Below, piece after piece: positions 16,498 to 24,526 of a DNA stretch of 64,000 nucleotides. Source of the stretch: a virus; the IMG/VR virus record IMGVR_UViG_3300042934_000426, positions 1 through 64,000 of that record. The stretch is one strand, 5' to 3'. Position numbers and translations under genes: made by a program. The notes beneath the pieces are model-generated. The model saw nothing but the letters and a program-made list of their open reading frames with translations. It did no database searches and had not been told where the DNA came from. Each line of letters begins with the position of its first letter. The first letter of the stretch is position 1.

Positions 16498-16773
16498 CGC
16501 TTGCTTTTTGGCGTAGTATTCTTTCACTTGGTTCAAGTGCCAGCGAAGGTCACTTTCCAGGTTATACGATTGAAATACAATACCACCACCGAACCACTTC
16601 GCACGGTACTTTGTAAGCTTCGGAATTCTCCCATAATCAGCCAGCTTAATTCCCAATGATAGGAAATGCACCACATAGCGGGCGTTTCCGTTAACATCAT
16701 AATTAATTTTATGATAGCCGATTTCCTCACCATCTAAGGTAATGTACTTCTTTGGGTATTTTGCGTTTGACAT
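16495..16773 (-). CDS. hypothetical early protein
   Basis: 92 residues from ATG 16773, set by GTGGAGCTGG upstream. Beta-rich, basic C-terminus. Its stop overlaps the -35 of the next promoter box. Function unknown. Confidence 0.6.
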   Translation of the reverse strand: MSNAKYPKKYITLDGEEIGYHKINYDVNGNARYVVHFLSLGIKLADYGRIPKLTKYRAKWFGGGIVFQSYNLESDLRWHLNQVKEYYAKKQA

Positions 16774-16877
16774 ATTGACCAGCTCCACTTCTCTTTTTAT
16801 TTTTAGCGGGATTTAACCGCTGATTTCCGACGCCCTTCGGAACACGATAAGTTCCGAAGAGTGCCAGCCTATCAGGA

Positions 16878-17303
16878 TTAAATACTTGTGATTCCAGGTA
16901 CACCGTGTTTCTTGCAAAGGACTTCGAATTCCCGTGTGGTTAGGTAATAGTACAGGTCGGATTCTTTCGAGCCTGGTTCACCTTTGTACGTTTCACCACA
17001 ATTTTCGAACCAGCCTTTCATGGTTTGGTGAATCGGGTAGTATTCGTATTGTACGCTGAAGCAAGAAGGAAGCCCTAAAATCCAACTCTTAAAAGCTTCG
17101 TAGCGGTTAGGTGTTTGCTTCTGCTCGTATGGGCTATACCAATTTTTGAATTCGTCGATTACGATTTGTAATTGTGTAGTTACCAGGTTTTCTTCCGTTG
17201 TTTGAATATCATACCCGCTTTCGATTTCTGCTTCGTCTAACATGATGTTCATTACGTGCTCCTGTACGAATCCCTTGAATACCTTTTTTGTTGTGATTGC
17301 CAT
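16878..17303 (-). CDS. hypothetical early protein
   Basis: 141 residues from ATG 17303 (AAGGAGCTGG upstream). Helical first half, Tyr/Trp-rich second half. Behind promoter box 2 (17352-17380). Function unknown. Confidence 0.6.
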   Translation of the reverse strand: MAITTKKVFKGFVQEHVMNIMLDEAEIESGYDIQTTEENLVTTQLQIVIDEFKNWYSPYEQKQTPNRYEAFKSWILGLPSCFSVQYEYYPIHQTMKGWFENCGETYKGEPGSKESDLYYYLTTREFEVLCKKHGVPGITSI

Positions 17304-17351
17304 TTTCAACCAGCTCCTTAGTTTTTGTTTGGGGCTCTCACCCTCATTACT

Positions 17352-17380
17352 ACCATACATACGGCTTTTATTTTTCTCTA
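17352..17380 (-). promoter_or_regulatory. early promoter box 2
   Basis: TAGAGA-N17-TATGGT with CGTATG before the -10. Drives 16878-17303; the box overlaps the stop of 17378-17536. Confidence 0.7.
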
Positions 17381-17536
17381 CGCTTTGATTTCTTCGACGA
17401 TTTCTTCCGTTTCAGCATTGCGAATCATGATGGTTTTGTTTTCTTCTTCGTAAACCATTTTTGCAACCCGTCGAGCGGTTTCGATGTCCTCAAATGTTCC
17501 CCAGGTATAAACGTATGTGCAAACTCGATATTTCAT
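17378..17536 (-). CDS. small early protein
   Basis: 52 residues (begins MKYRVCTYVYTWGTF). One strand-helix-strand unit; sequence suggests a tiny alpha/beta protein. AAGGAGCTGG before the ATG. Its own promoter with TTGTTCA boxes lies just upstream. Confidence 0.65.
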   Translation of the reverse strand: MKYRVCTYVYTWGTFEDIETARRVAKMVYEEENKTIMIRNAETEEIVEEIKA

Positions 17537-17561
17537 TGTGACCAGCTCCTTCGTTACTTTT

Positions 17562-17592
17562 AGTATAACCGATATTGAACAACTTTGAACAA
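17562..17592 (-). promoter_or_regulatory. promoter with tandem TTGTTCA boxes
   Basis: -10 TATACT at 17562-17567; two TTGTTCA boxes spaced about 10 bp apart (TTGTTCAAAGTTGTTC) cover the spacer and -35. Confidence 0.6.
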
Positions 17593-17604
17593 CGTAAATC
17601 CTGG

Positions 17605-17629
17605 AAAAGCCAACGCATTACGCGTCGGC
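17605..17629 (-). terminator. rho-independent terminator
   Basis: Stem GCCGACGC / GCGTTGGC followed by TTTT on the minus strand; overlaps the end of 17618-18016. Confidence 0.75.
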
Positions 17630-18016
17630 TCTCTCACAGTACATAATACCTATGCTTCCATCCGCTTCGTGCTGACCAATGTAATACTGACCAGGTAAGG
17701 AAGTGTGTTTGTTCAGGTGAACAGCCAGCTCTTCACAAATGATGTCGTACTTCTCGATGACGCGTTCCAATCCGTTTTTAGTCGGTGCGGAAGAGCCTGT
17801 GATTTCTCGGTTAAAAAGTTCGGTCGCAAATTGCCCGTGTGCTCCGCTGACTATATCCATTGCCCATACCGTATACAACCCTTCTTCGTTTGGTTGTTCG
17901 TCTTCGTCACGCAACCAGTTAATAAATCCGCTTACTTGTAAGTCCATGTTCTTTTGTCCTTCTTTTCCAACGTTGACTAGGTACCACTCTTCGATTAATG
18001 TGTTTAATGATTTCAT
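17618..18016 (-). CDS. hypothetical early protein
   Basis: 132 residues from ATG 18016 (GGAGAGCTGG upstream). Helical, no recognised domain. Single gene behind promoter box 3. Confidence 0.6.
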   Translation of the reverse strand: MKSLNTLIEEWYLVNVGKEGQKNMDLQVSGFINWLRDEDEQPNEEGLYTVWAMDIVSGAHGQFATELFNREITGSSAPTKNGLERVIEKYDIICEELAVHLNKHTSLPGQYYIGQHEADGSIGIMYCERADA

Positions 18017-18083
18017 GTGTTCCAGCTCTCCTTTGATTTGTTTTAGGAGCGGGGGCTGATAGCCAGCACGCTCCCTCATACTT

Positions 18084-18112
18084 ACCATACATACGCCTTT
18101 CATTTTCCTCTA
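18084..18112 (-). promoter_or_regulatory. early promoter box 3
   Basis: TAGAGG-N17-TATGGT, CGTATG before -10, then a long GGAGCG..CGCTCC 5' hairpin. Drives 17618-18016. Confidence 0.7.
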
Positions 18113-18297
18113 CGCTTATTTATTTCCTCTTTACGCTCGGCTCTTGCTATTGCTATTTCTTGTTCTAATTGGAGCTTCACACTTCGAAGCTCCTTTATGT
18201 CAGCCATTCTAGTACGATTGTTGAGCCGATAAGCAATCGAATGGTTAATTGATTCGATTAATAGGTACTTTTGGCTGTTTGTCAATTCCATTACCAT
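18100..18297 (-). CDS. small helical protein
   Basis: 65 residues from ATG 18297, chosen because AAAGGACG lies upstream. Two helices, basic C-terminus (ARAERKEEINKRRGK). Co-transcribed with the YodL-like gene. The promoter box 3 overlaps its last codons. Confidence 0.6.
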   Translation of the reverse strand: MVMELTNSQKYLLIESINHSIAYRLNNRTRMADIKELRSVKLQLEQEIAIARAERKEEINKRRGK

Positions 18298-18310
18298 TAC
18301 GTCCTTTCGT

Positions 18311-18991
18311 TTAGAAATGCGGGTCATAGTAGCGTCTAGCACTTCCGAAGCTCACTTTTAAATTACAAGGCGTTTTCCACATCCCTAATTTGGTCTTCCG
18401 AACCGTGTGAGTATTACCATTCGGATTTGAAGTGTATTCATATTCAGCCGTTCCGTCGTGCTCTGTGCCTTTGGTGATTTTCCAATCCATAGATTGAATC
18501 GTAACCGTCTTCCCGCTTGGGCTTACTTTAATGACTTCGTACGGGGCACAATCCGAAAGGTAGTAGCCCGTGGCTTTCATACCCACGGTTACGTCATGTG
18601 GTACGCTTCCTTTCTTCGGTGTCATTTCAATCCAGCCTTCCGAAGAATCCCCGAAGTAGTAATATGTGCCATTGATTCGAATAATATCGCTGGTGCTGAT
18701 AGAACGTCCTTTGAATCCGAAGTGAGATTGCATGACTTCCCTGGACTGTCTTTCTGCTGGTGAATTCGTCAGCTCGTAGAATTTCCAAAGTAGGTTCTCA
18801 TTTGTTTCAGGCTTCGTATAGAATAACACCGCACCGTCAATATTGCTTTCACCGAATACCACTTCGTACGCTTTCATATCGTAGGCGTTGCGGTCTTGCC
18901 CAGCGTGCTCTTCCATAAATTCTAGGCTCATAAATCCGTGTTCTCTTGTCATGCCTTGCTTCACTTGGAATACCGTTACTAATGTTGTCAT
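18311..18991 (-). CDS. YodL-like domain protein
   Basis: 226 residues. The first half has the YodL-like pattern: a strand with Y/F-x-hydrophobic, a compact middle, then GRSISTSDIIRINGTYYYFGD. The second half is a separate beta-rich region (SH3-like appearance, MKATGYYLSDCAPYEVIKVSPSG). YodL-like domains are frequent in phage and conjugative-element early genes of Firmicutes; molecular role unknown. Confidence 0.6.
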   Translation of the reverse strand: MTTLVTVFQVKQGMTREHGFMSLEFMEEHAGQDRNAYDMKAYEVVFGESNIDGAVLFYTKPETNENLLWKFYELTNSPAERQSREVMQSHFGFKGRSISTSDIIRINGTYYYFGDSSEGWIEMTPKKGSVPHDVTVGMKATGYYLSDCAPYEVIKVSPSGKTVTIQSMDWKITKGTEHDGTAEYEYTSNPNGNTHTVRKTKLGMWKTPCNLKVSFGSARRYYDPHF

Positions 18992-19075
18992 GTTTACCAG
19001 CTCCTATTTATTTGTTCTAGCGGTTAGTCACCGCTGAATTCCCCGCCTTCCGAAGAAGGCGAAGTGTTCAACCTA

Positions 19076-19303
19076 CTAACCTAGAAATCTTACATCCTTC
19101 CATAGTCTTTCTAGTTGCTTAATTTCCTTTTCATCACTAATCCCTACCCAGCGAACTTGAAAGCCGTCTTCACCACCATATTTGAACCAGGTTTTTTCCG
19201 TGTTAATCATTAATGAGTACGTGCCGTCTACCGTTGTCACTTCGAAGCGAATTCCCTTCGGAAGTTTCGTAACCTCTTGAATCACCATTGTATTTTTCAT
19301 CAT
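19076..19303 (-). CDS. hypothetical early protein
   Basis: 75 residues, beta-strand rich with a C-terminal helix. Behind promoter box 4's neighbour region and preceded by TAGGAGCTGG. No family recognised. Confidence 0.55.
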   Translation of the reverse strand: MMKNTMVIQEVTKLPKGIRFEVTTVDGTYSLMINTEKTWFKYGGEDGFQVRWVGISDEKEIKQLERLWKDVRFLG

Positions 19304-19355
19304 TCTAACCAGCTCCTAGTTTTTTATTGGGGGAGCACCCGCTCCCCTCATTACT

Positions 19356-19384
19356 ACCATACATACGACTTTTGTTTTTCTCTA
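19356..19384 (-). promoter_or_regulatory. early promoter box 4
   Basis: TAGAGA-N17-TATGGT with CGTATG; transcript starts with GGGGAGC..GCTCCCC hairpin. Drives 19076-19303. Confidence 0.7.
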
Positions 19385-19651
19385 CGCTTCGATGTAGAAG
19401 TGAACCCGATTACCTAATTCGTTGTTACAGTTGTAGTAAGCGTAAGCGTCGATGTCTTCTTGAAACGTTCGGAAGCCTTCGTTGGTGTGTCGGAATCCTT
19501 CGCTAGTGTAGGCACCTCCAAAGCCATTCCCTAACCACATACCGCCAGGTCTTACGTTCGAAGGAAGCATACAGACGACTAAGGATTCCCCTGACTTCAA
19601 TCTCTTTAACTGGGCTCTTACTTGTGACTTCGTTACCTTTTTTAATTCCAT
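19382..19651 (-). CDS. hypothetical early protein
   Basis: 89 residues; a basic N-terminal helix (KKVTKSQVRAQLKRLKSGE) followed by a Gly/Tyr/Asn-rich strand region. Preceded by AAGGAGCTGG and promoter box 5. Function unknown. Confidence 0.6.
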   Translation of the reverse strand: MELKKVTKSQVRAQLKRLKSGESLVVCMLPSNVRPGGMWLGNGFGGAYTSEGFRHTNEGFRTFQEDIDAYAYYNCNNELGNRVHFYIEA

Positions 19652-19713
19652 GCTTATCCAGCTCCTTTAGTTGTTTTAGGGGAAGCGCTTCGGAAGCCCT
19701 TCCCCTCATACTT

Positions 19714-19742
19714 ACCATACATACGCCTTTTGTTTTTCTCTA
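19714..19742 (-). promoter_or_regulatory. early promoter box 5
   Basis: TAGAGA-N17-TATGGT with CGTATG; GGGGAAG..CTTCCCC 5' hairpin whose loop contains CTTCCGAAG. Drives 19382-19651. Confidence 0.7.
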
Positions 19743-20411
19743 CGCTTCCTTTTGAGCCTTTTGACGCTCTCGGTATAGTCTCGAAGCTTCTCGGCTGATA
19801 CGCTTACGCTCTTCGTCGGTTAATTTGGCTCGGTAGCGATTGGTGCGTTCACGGGCTAGCTTACGCTCATGCGCTACCTTCTCCCGCTTCGCTCGTTCTC
19901 GGTCTGCCTTCTGTTGGTTCGCCTTCTGTGGGTCTGCATAGTAGGCGTCTAGTCCTCGCTGACGTTTGGCTTCTCCGTTAACAACCTTCGTGCTCTGAAT
20001 CCGTACAATATCCGAAGTCATTAAGTCGTGCATTTTAATCGCTTGCACCGTCTTCCGAAGGGTGTAACATGGTAACCATCCGTCTTTAAAGTCAATAAAG
20101 CCCCGCTCTTCTTCCTCTTCGATTCCCGTACCATAGAAGTCATAGGTAATGACCACGCGCTCACGTAGGTTCTTCCAGGCTTCGAGCAATACGTCATAAG
20201 TCACTTCTTTCATGGTGTCTTCCAGCTCTTCACAATAAAGTTCCACTTCGATTCGGGTCACGTCTTCTAATGGCTTAATCATATGGTGAACTAATTGGTT
20301 CACACTTCCGAAGGATTCGATTGTGTCACGGGTGGCGATAACGTGAAGCTCCGTGCCTGTGTTCAGGTGTACTGTGATAGGGTATTCTCTTTCCATCGTT
20401 AATTCCGTCAT
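19740..20411 (-). CDS. hypothetical protein with basic coiled C-terminus
   Basis: 223 residues. An alpha/beta N-terminal part is followed from about residue 150 by a very basic, Arg/Lys/Glu-rich helix (RAKREKVAHERKLARERTNR) likely to bind nucleic acid. No family recognised. AAGGGAGCTGG start. Confidence 0.6.
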   Translation of the reverse strand: MTELTMEREYPITVHLNTGTELHVIATRDTIESFGSVNQLVHHMIKPLEDVTRIEVELYCEELEDTMKEVTYDVLLEAWKNLRERVVITYDFYGTGIEEEEERGFIDFKDGWLPCYTLRKTVQAIKMHDLMTSDIVRIQSTKVVNGEAKRQRGLDAYYADPQKANQQKADRERAKREKVAHERKLARERTNRYRAKLTDEERKRISREASRLYRERQKAQKEA

Positions 20412-20500
20412 GCTGACCAGCTCCCTTTGATTTGTTTGTATTGACGGGTGTACCGTTCACATGAGTAGTATATGGGGGCTTTCGCCCCCTGGTGCTTGTG

Positions 20501-20659
20501 CTACCCAAAAATTTTTGTTTTGCCAATGACATACACGTTTTTGATTTGGTCTTTATAGCGCTCATACCAGGCTTCGAAGTCGTTGTTATTCAGGAATACG
20601 TCGGTGCATTTCATATGTTGGTCGTCCATAAAATTGTAGTGGTATTTAACGGTAATCAT
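20501..20659 (-). CDS. small early protein
   Basis: 52 residues from ATG 20659, set by AGGGAGCTGG. Aromatic and charged, no family. Downstream of an operator-type promoter. Confidence 0.6.
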   Translation of the reverse strand: MITVKYHYNFMDDQHMKCTDVFLNNNDFEAWYERYKDQIKNVYVIGKTKIFG

Positions 20660-20689
20660 CTGACCAGCTCCCTTGTAGTTGATACCCTT

Positions 20690-20720
20690 ATTATACACAA
20701 CAATGAACAACTTTAAACAA
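20690..20720 (-). promoter_or_regulatory. promoter with tandem TTGTTCA boxes
   Basis: -10 TATAAT at 20690-20695, with TTGTTTAAAGTTGTTC over the -35 and spacer, the same geometry as at 17562-17592. Drives 20501-20659. Confidence 0.6.
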
Positions 20721-20732
20721 CGCAATAAATGG

Positions 20733-20763
20733 AAAAAGCCCGCAACCCCTGGGGGCTACGGGC
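20733..20763 (-). terminator. rho-independent terminator
   Basis: Long stem GCCCGTAGCCCC / GGGGTTGCGGGC followed by TTTTT; ends 20771-21331. Confidence 0.85.
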
Positions 20764-20770
20764 TTCGGTG

Positions 20771-21331
20771 TTATTCGGTAATGTAGGTAAATTTTGCTCT
20801 TGTGAATCCTTTGACACCTTTGAGGTTCTTTTCTGCTTGGTCACGTCCGATTCCACCTGTTACCATGCAATCTGTCTTACTCATGATAACACCCACCATT
20901 CCGAATTCTTTCAAGAAGGAAGTAGACTGAGATAAAGCTTTGTCTTTTTTGGCTTGCGGAAGGTCTTTCCAATTCTCGTTCTTTTCTAGTTGCTGTAGCA
21001 CCGTTAATTTTTTTCCCTTCATAACAGACTTTTCTACAAATTGCACCTTTATAGGGTCGTTGTAATTAGGTATACTTCCGAAGGCTGAATCTAATTCAAA
21101 GCTCCCTACCGCTTCAACGACTTGCTTCCATACGTTCATCGGGAAAGTGGCGTTCTTTACGGGCTTCCATTCGTCTTTGATTTTCTTCATCGTGATAACA
21201 TTAACAAATTGCTTACCGTTTAGCTCACATAGTTTTACGACGCGGTTTTCATACTCATTTACTGAAATCACTTTTACCAATGTTTCCATATCCCATGAGA
21301 ATTCTTTCTTTTCTGTTGTTTTCTTTGTCAT
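20771..21331 (-). CDS. hypothetical protein, possibly PC4-like DNA binding
   Basis: 186 residues from ATG 21331. The N-terminal 65 residues (VVKLCELNGKQFVNVITMKKI...VKNATFPMNVWKQVVEAV) recall the PC4/p15 single-strand binding fold, with strands followed by a closing helix; this is a tentative resemblance. The C-terminus is basic. Behind promoter box 6. Confidence 0.5.
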   Translation of the reverse strand: MTKKTTEKKEFSWDMETLVKVISVNEYENRVVKLCELNGKQFVNVITMKKIKDEWKPVKNATFPMNVWKQVVEAVGSFELDSAFGSIPNYNDPIKVQFVEKSVMKGKKLTVLQQLEKNENWKDLPQAKKDKALSQSTSFLKEFGMVGVIMSKTDCMVTGGIGRDQAEKNLKGVKGFTRAKFTYITE

Positions 21332-21397
21332 CCTAACCAGCTCCATTTCGTTTTTGTTTTAGAAGCGAAGTCTTATCGACCCCGCTCCTTCATTACT

Positions 21398-21426
21398 AGC
21401 ATACATACGCCTTTATTTTTTATCTA
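21398..21426 (-). promoter_or_regulatory. early promoter box 6
   Basis: TAGATA-N17-TATGCT with CGTATG; 5' hairpin rich in G. Drives 20771-21331. Confidence 0.65.
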
Positions 21427-21804
21427 CGCAAAAGATTGGAAACCGCGAACACCAATAATCTTATCATTCTCGTCACGAATAGCTGTTTCATTCGTTAGGG
21501 GGCTTATCACGTCGGGACGCTTCACATGCTTCGCTACAATATAGGACGCAATGTAAATTGTTCCTTCGACAGGTTCAGGAAGCCCATACACATCTTTGTC
21601 TGTTAGCTTCGCTACAGGAATCGCTAACTCTACGCCTGGAATCAATTCTACTGCTAGGGTTGTGCGCTCATGGTTTGATTCCATTCGAGCGATTTGCCCC
21701 GAAGTCTTGAACGTCAACTTCATTCCATTCGTGTCTATCAGTGTGACGTCGTGCGGGCATAGATTATGGAATTTTACACCTTTAAAATTTGTTGTTTCTG
21801 CCAA
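21424..21804 (-). CDS. conserved phage protein of the 'LxPHDVT' type
   Basis: 126 residues. FHNLCPHDVTLIDTNG near the N-terminus is a signature of small conserved phage proteins of unknown function. The start is TTG 21804, because the stereotyped GGAGCTGGTTAG places it there. Behind promoter box 7. Confidence 0.65.
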   Translation of the reverse strand: MAETTNFKGVKFHNLCPHDVTLIDTNGMKLTFKTSGQIARMESNHERTTLAVELIPGVELAIPVAKLTDKDVYGLPEPVEGTIYIASYIVAKHVKRPDVISPLTNETAIRDENDKIIGVRGFQSFA

Positions 21805-21860
21805 ACTAACCAGCTCCATTTCTCTTTTTATGTAAGAAAGCCATTGGCTTCCTCATTATT

Positions 21861-21889
21861 ATCATACATACGCTATTTATTTTTCTCTA
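21861..21889 (-). promoter_or_regulatory. early promoter box 7
   Basis: TAGAGA-N17-TATGAT with CGTATG; GAAGCC-AAT-GGCTTTC 5' hairpin. Drives 21424-21804. Confidence 0.7.
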
Positions 21890-22397
21890 CGGCTTCGAAA
21901 GAGTGGGTCATAAGCTCTCCACGGGCTTCTATAGCCTTTTGATTAGCTTCTTCAGCGGTTTCGTATGCTCCTAAGTAGACACGCTTTTTATTAATACTTA
22001 CGGAAGCCGTATATTTATCTAGTTTTTTGTTGTAGTAAACACCGCGATAACCTGTGCTATTGTTTGTTCGAAGCTTCGTAAGATTCTGATTGTTTTCTCC
22101 CTGGGTACATATACGAAGATTACTTCGCTTGTTGTTTAGTTTATTGCCGTCAATATGGTCAATTACTAGCTCGTCGGGACAACCCATGATTACTCGGTGT
22201 ACTCTGTACTTATTCCTATGAACGTAGTCTTTATCATGCCTACAATAGGTGTTCATAATGACATAGCCACGTTCATCTATTTGCCAGCTAAAGTCAGCTA
22301 TACCAATAATGCCCAGGTCTTGCGTATCAATAATAAATTCGCCCTTCGAAGTTATAATGTAAGTTATATCTCCTTCGATTCTGAATTGATTTCTCAT
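21873..22397 (-). CDS. HNH homing endonuclease with AP2-type DNA-binding domain
   Basis: 174 residues. The HNH core reads VHRVIMG...VIDHIDGNKLNNKRSNLRICTQGENNQN; an AP2-like domain follows (GYRGVYYNKKLDKYTASVSINKKRVYLGAY). These are selfish endonucleases that cut sites lacking them. ATG 22397 has GGGAGTG upstream. It sits at the border of the plus-strand block. A related gene lies next to polA (42997-43515). Confidence 0.85.
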   Translation of the reverse strand: MRNQFRIEGDITYIITSKGEFIIDTQDLGIIGIADFSWQIDERGYVIMNTYCRHDKDYVHRNKYRVHRVIMGCPDELVIDHIDGNKLNNKRSNLRICTQGENNQNLTKLRTNNSTGYRGVYYNKKLDKYTASVSINKKRVYLGAYETAEEANQKAIEARGELMTHSFEAVEKNK

Positions 22398-22527
22398 GTG
22401 TAACACTCCCTTCGGTATATATTGTAAATCTTAGCACCACGGTTTGTAAATACTTTTCTCTACGGTGTCACACACGGGCATACGCCCGCATAGAATGTAC
22501 GACAATGAAAGGAAAGGGTTGGTAACA

Positions 22528-22758
22528 GTGGAACAATTACCTAAAATGATTAATTGCCGTCTAAAAGCGGACGATAAAGACCTACAAGAAATGTTAGCGA
22601 AGGCTTCGGATAAAACCGCACGTATTAAGGAACTCATTCGAAAAGGATTAGAAGCCGAAGCCCAACCAAAGGTAAAGGAAATCAAAGCGCCTTCGAAGTC
22701 TTACACGTATTACCAGGGGGACATAAAAGTGGCAAAACCGCTTATACTCGTTCCATAA
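22528..22758 (+). CDS. small ribbon-helix-helix-like regulator
   Basis: 76 residues from GTG 22528 (AAAGGAAAGGG upstream); the frame is open to ATG 22498, which lacks a ribosome site. The core [16 protein letters not shown]...[14 protein letters not shown] fits ribbon-helix-helix proteins of plasmids and conjugative elements. First gene of the plus-strand block, so a regulator of that block is likely. Confidence 0.55.
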   Translation: MEQLPKMINCRLKADDKDLQEMLAKASDKTARIKELIRKGLEAEAQPKVKEIKAPSKSYTYYQGDIKVAKPLILVP

Positions 22759-22824
22759 GTAGCTGTAGCCTTATTTTATCACGATTCGTCAAACTTGTCT
22801 TCCATTGTTGGAAGTTATTCACCT

Positions 22825-22853
22825 TTGATATCTTCTTCGAAGCGGGGTATACT
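22825..22853 (+). promoter_or_regulatory. sigma-A-type promoter of the SASP gene
   Basis: TTGATA-N17-TATACT on the plus strand, 60 bp before the SASP start. No sporulation-type (SigG) element was recognised. Confidence 0.6.
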
Positions 22854-22913
22854 AAGTTTAAGCAAGCGGGGAACAACACCCAGCTTGACTTACAACCCAA
22901 AGGAGAAGTGATA

Positions 22914-23105
22914 ATGATGGCACGTTCAAACCAATTAATCGTACCTGGTGTAGAAAACGCATTAAACAACATGAAAGCTGAAATTGCTTCCGAATTCGGG
23001 GTACAATTAGGCGCTGACGCTACAGCTCGTCAAAACGGCTCAGTCGGTGGCGAAATGACAAAGCGTTTAGTGGCATTGGCTCAATCTCAATTAGTAGGCA
23101 AATAA
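22914..23105 (+). CDS. alpha/beta-type small acid-soluble spore protein
   Basis: 63 residues with the full family signature: [21 protein letters not shown], then [25 protein letters not shown]. In spores these proteins coat DNA, shift it towards A-form and protect it from UV and heat. EIASEF is the cleavage site of the germination protease GPR, so the protein can be degraded on germination. Start ATG 22914 with AAAGGAG 8 nt upstream. B. subtilis sspC lies in prophage SPbeta, so phage-borne SASPs have precedent. Confidence 0.93.
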   Translation: MMARSNQLIVPGVENALNNMKAEIASEFGVQLGADATARQNGSVGGEMTKRLVALAQSQLVGK

Positions 23106-23106
23106 G

Positions 23107-23208
23107 GTGTGGCGACTACTGGTTATCTACGCGATACCACTAGTGGTTATAATAGTTGCTTTCTTATCTGATAAATTTTCGAAATGGGACGAATCAAATG
23201 GCTCTTAA
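23107..23208 (+). CDS. 33-residue single-helix membrane peptide
   Basis: GTG start right after the SASP stop; one hydrophobic helix (LLVIYAIPLVVIIVAFL) and a short polar tail. The ribosome site is poor (AAGGT close to the start), so it may depend on coupling to the SASP gene. Function unknown. Confidence 0.45.
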   Translation: MWRLLVIYAIPLVVIIVAFLSDKFSKWDESNGS

Positions 23209-23258
23209 CTGAATATACTATGGATACCAGCTCCCGAACATACATGAACGGGATTTTA

Positions 23259-23286
23259 GCCCCAGGGATTTCCTGGGGCATTTTTT
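23259..23286 (+). terminator. rho-independent terminator
   Basis: Stem GCCCCAGG-GATTT-CCTGGGGC followed by ATTTTTT; ends the SASP transcript. Confidence 0.85.
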
Positions 23287-23301
23287 ATAGGTGGTGATAG
23301 C

Positions 23302-23658
23302 ATGAACGCTAATGGGCACGCGATTGTTGGATTGGTCTTCGTCGTAAGTGCAAAAGTAATCGCGCCTGAAGTTGTAGGCGCACAGGAATTCGTCTTTACC
23401 CTATTCGGAAGTTTACTTCCTGATATTGACCATACACGAAGTACATTGGGTCGATTCAATCCCTTCGCCCGATGGATGAAGCATAGAGGAAAAACGCACA
23501 CCCTCATAGGCTCTATTTTACTTTGTATGCCGTTTTTGGTCTTCGGTGGACTTCTACCCTTCGGATTCGTTTTACTTGGCTGTGTCAGCCATTTAGTAGG
23601 TGATAAGCTGTATAGTTGGTTACCACGTAAAAAACCCTTCGCCATTCGTCTATGGTAA
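23302..23658 (+). CDS. YdjM-like metal-dependent membrane hydrolase
   Basis: 118 residues with the family's His/Asp motifs GHAIVG, GSLLPDIDH, HRGKTHTL and SHLVGDKL, and three hydrophobic segments. Related proteins (YdjM, LexA-regulated in E. coli) are membrane-bound with an unknown substrate. RBS GGTGGTG precedes the ATG. It has its own terminator. Confidence 0.8.
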   Translation: MNANGHAIVGLVFVVSAKVIAPEVVGAQEFVFTLFGSLLPDIDHTRSTLGRFNPFARWMKHRGKTHTLIGSILLCMPFLVFGGLLPFGFVLLGCVSHLVGDKLYSWLPRKKPFAIRLW

Positions 23659-23669
23659 AGGGTTTTTCT
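23630..23669 (+). terminator. rho-independent terminator overlapping gene end
   Basis: AAAAACCCTT..AAGGGTTTTT stem around the stop of the hydrolase gene. Confidence 0.65.
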
Positions 23670-23765
23670 TTTACGAAAAATAATTTTTATCGGACACGCA
23701 CACATGGGAAGTGTGCCCATAAAATACAGGGACGATACACCTAAGATACGAAGGAGCTGAGGAAC

Positions 23766-24224
23766 ATGAATCAAATAAAAACAGTAGGCACATTTCGGGA
23801 GATAGCGACACTAGAAAGAATGTGCCCTGAATTAAACTGGTTTGAGTACGAACAATTAATCGAAGGTCGAAGCTTTACCCGCTGGTATGTCAAAAATCGG
23901 AAAGTCATCAATAAGCTTGCTTTAGCCACTCCCGCTTTTGCTATGACGGTGTTCAAAGTATCTCCGATGTTTTTACTAGGAACGCTATTGCCACCGATTG
24001 CCATTCCTGTAGCGGGGTCGTTCTTCGCTGGGCACGGGGTCATTCTTCTTCATATGCTGATTATCGGTTTTTTAACGCTAGTGGTGACGACGTTCTTGAA
24101 GTTCACAGGTCGCGGGGACTTAGCGCCATTAGTTATGTTTGTGGGTGGGGGTGTCATACTCTATGAAACGTTGGGTCTCTTTAAAGCGATATATACGTCC
24201 GTCGCTACTTTTTTCAATATGTGA
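23766..24224 (+). CDS. membrane protein of the conjugation-like block
   Basis: 152 residues. A soluble N-terminal ~50 residues (LERMCPELNWFEYEQLIEGRSFTRWYV) is followed by three hydrophobic segments around residues 58-75, 80-115 and 122-135. AAGGAGCTGAGG precedes the ATG. Together with the two small membrane proteins downstream it could form the membrane part used by the coupling ATPase; inference from order. Confidence 0.65.
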   Translation: MNQIKTVGTFREIATLERMCPELNWFEYEQLIEGRSFTRWYVKNRKVINKLALATPAFAMTVFKVSPMFLLGTLLPPIAIPVAGSFFAGHGVILLHMLIIGFLTLVVTTFLKFTGRGDLAPLVMFVGGGVILYETLGLFKAIYTSVATFFNM

Positions 24225-24321
24225 AGACGGGGTACAAAACCGCTTCGTTATTGGCATGATTATCGGCTTTTCTGCTATTACTGCCTGGGTACTCTATTTG
24301 ATACGGGAAGGGGTCTTCTAA
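24163..24321 (+). CDS. small membrane protein overlapping its neighbour
   Basis: About 53 residues from ATG 24163, with GGTGGGGGTG upstream. It overlaps the end of the previous gene in another frame by 62 bp; most of the hydrophobic helix (FVIGMIIGFSAITAWVLYLI) lies after the overlap. A shorter start at ATG 24258 is possible. Confidence 0.5.
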   Translation: MKRWVSLKRYIRPSLLFSICEDGVQNRFVIGMIIGFSAITAWVLYLIREGVF

Positions 24322-24322
24322 C

Positions 24323-24526
24323 ATGCACTTAGAAGCATTAATCATTAAATATACGTTGGGCACGATGTTTCTTGTCGTTACCCTGGTCTTCGGGGTTAAA
24401 ATCATTCTCTTACTATCGACGGTGGCAAAGTTGAAGTTAACGAGCTTTATCGGAAGCCTGGCGGGTACGCCCTGGGACGTTATTGCCCGAACCTTCGAAA
24501 CGGTATTTAAAGGAGCGGTGAAGTAA
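24323..24526 (+). CDS. small membrane protein
   Basis: 67 residues, one long hydrophobic helix (TLGTMFLVVTLVFGVKIILLL) then an amphipathic tail. Its last base is the first base of the ATPase start codon (TAATG), so the two are coupled. Confidence 0.65.
   Translation: MHLEALIIKYTLGTMFLVVTLVFGVKIILLLSTVAKLKLTSFIGSLAGTPWDVIARTFETVFKGAVK

Noticed and set aside
23259-23669. Riboswitch upstream of the YdjM-like gene
   Set aside because: The hairpins are simple terminators (GC stem plus T run) at the ends of genes, without an aptamer-like domain.
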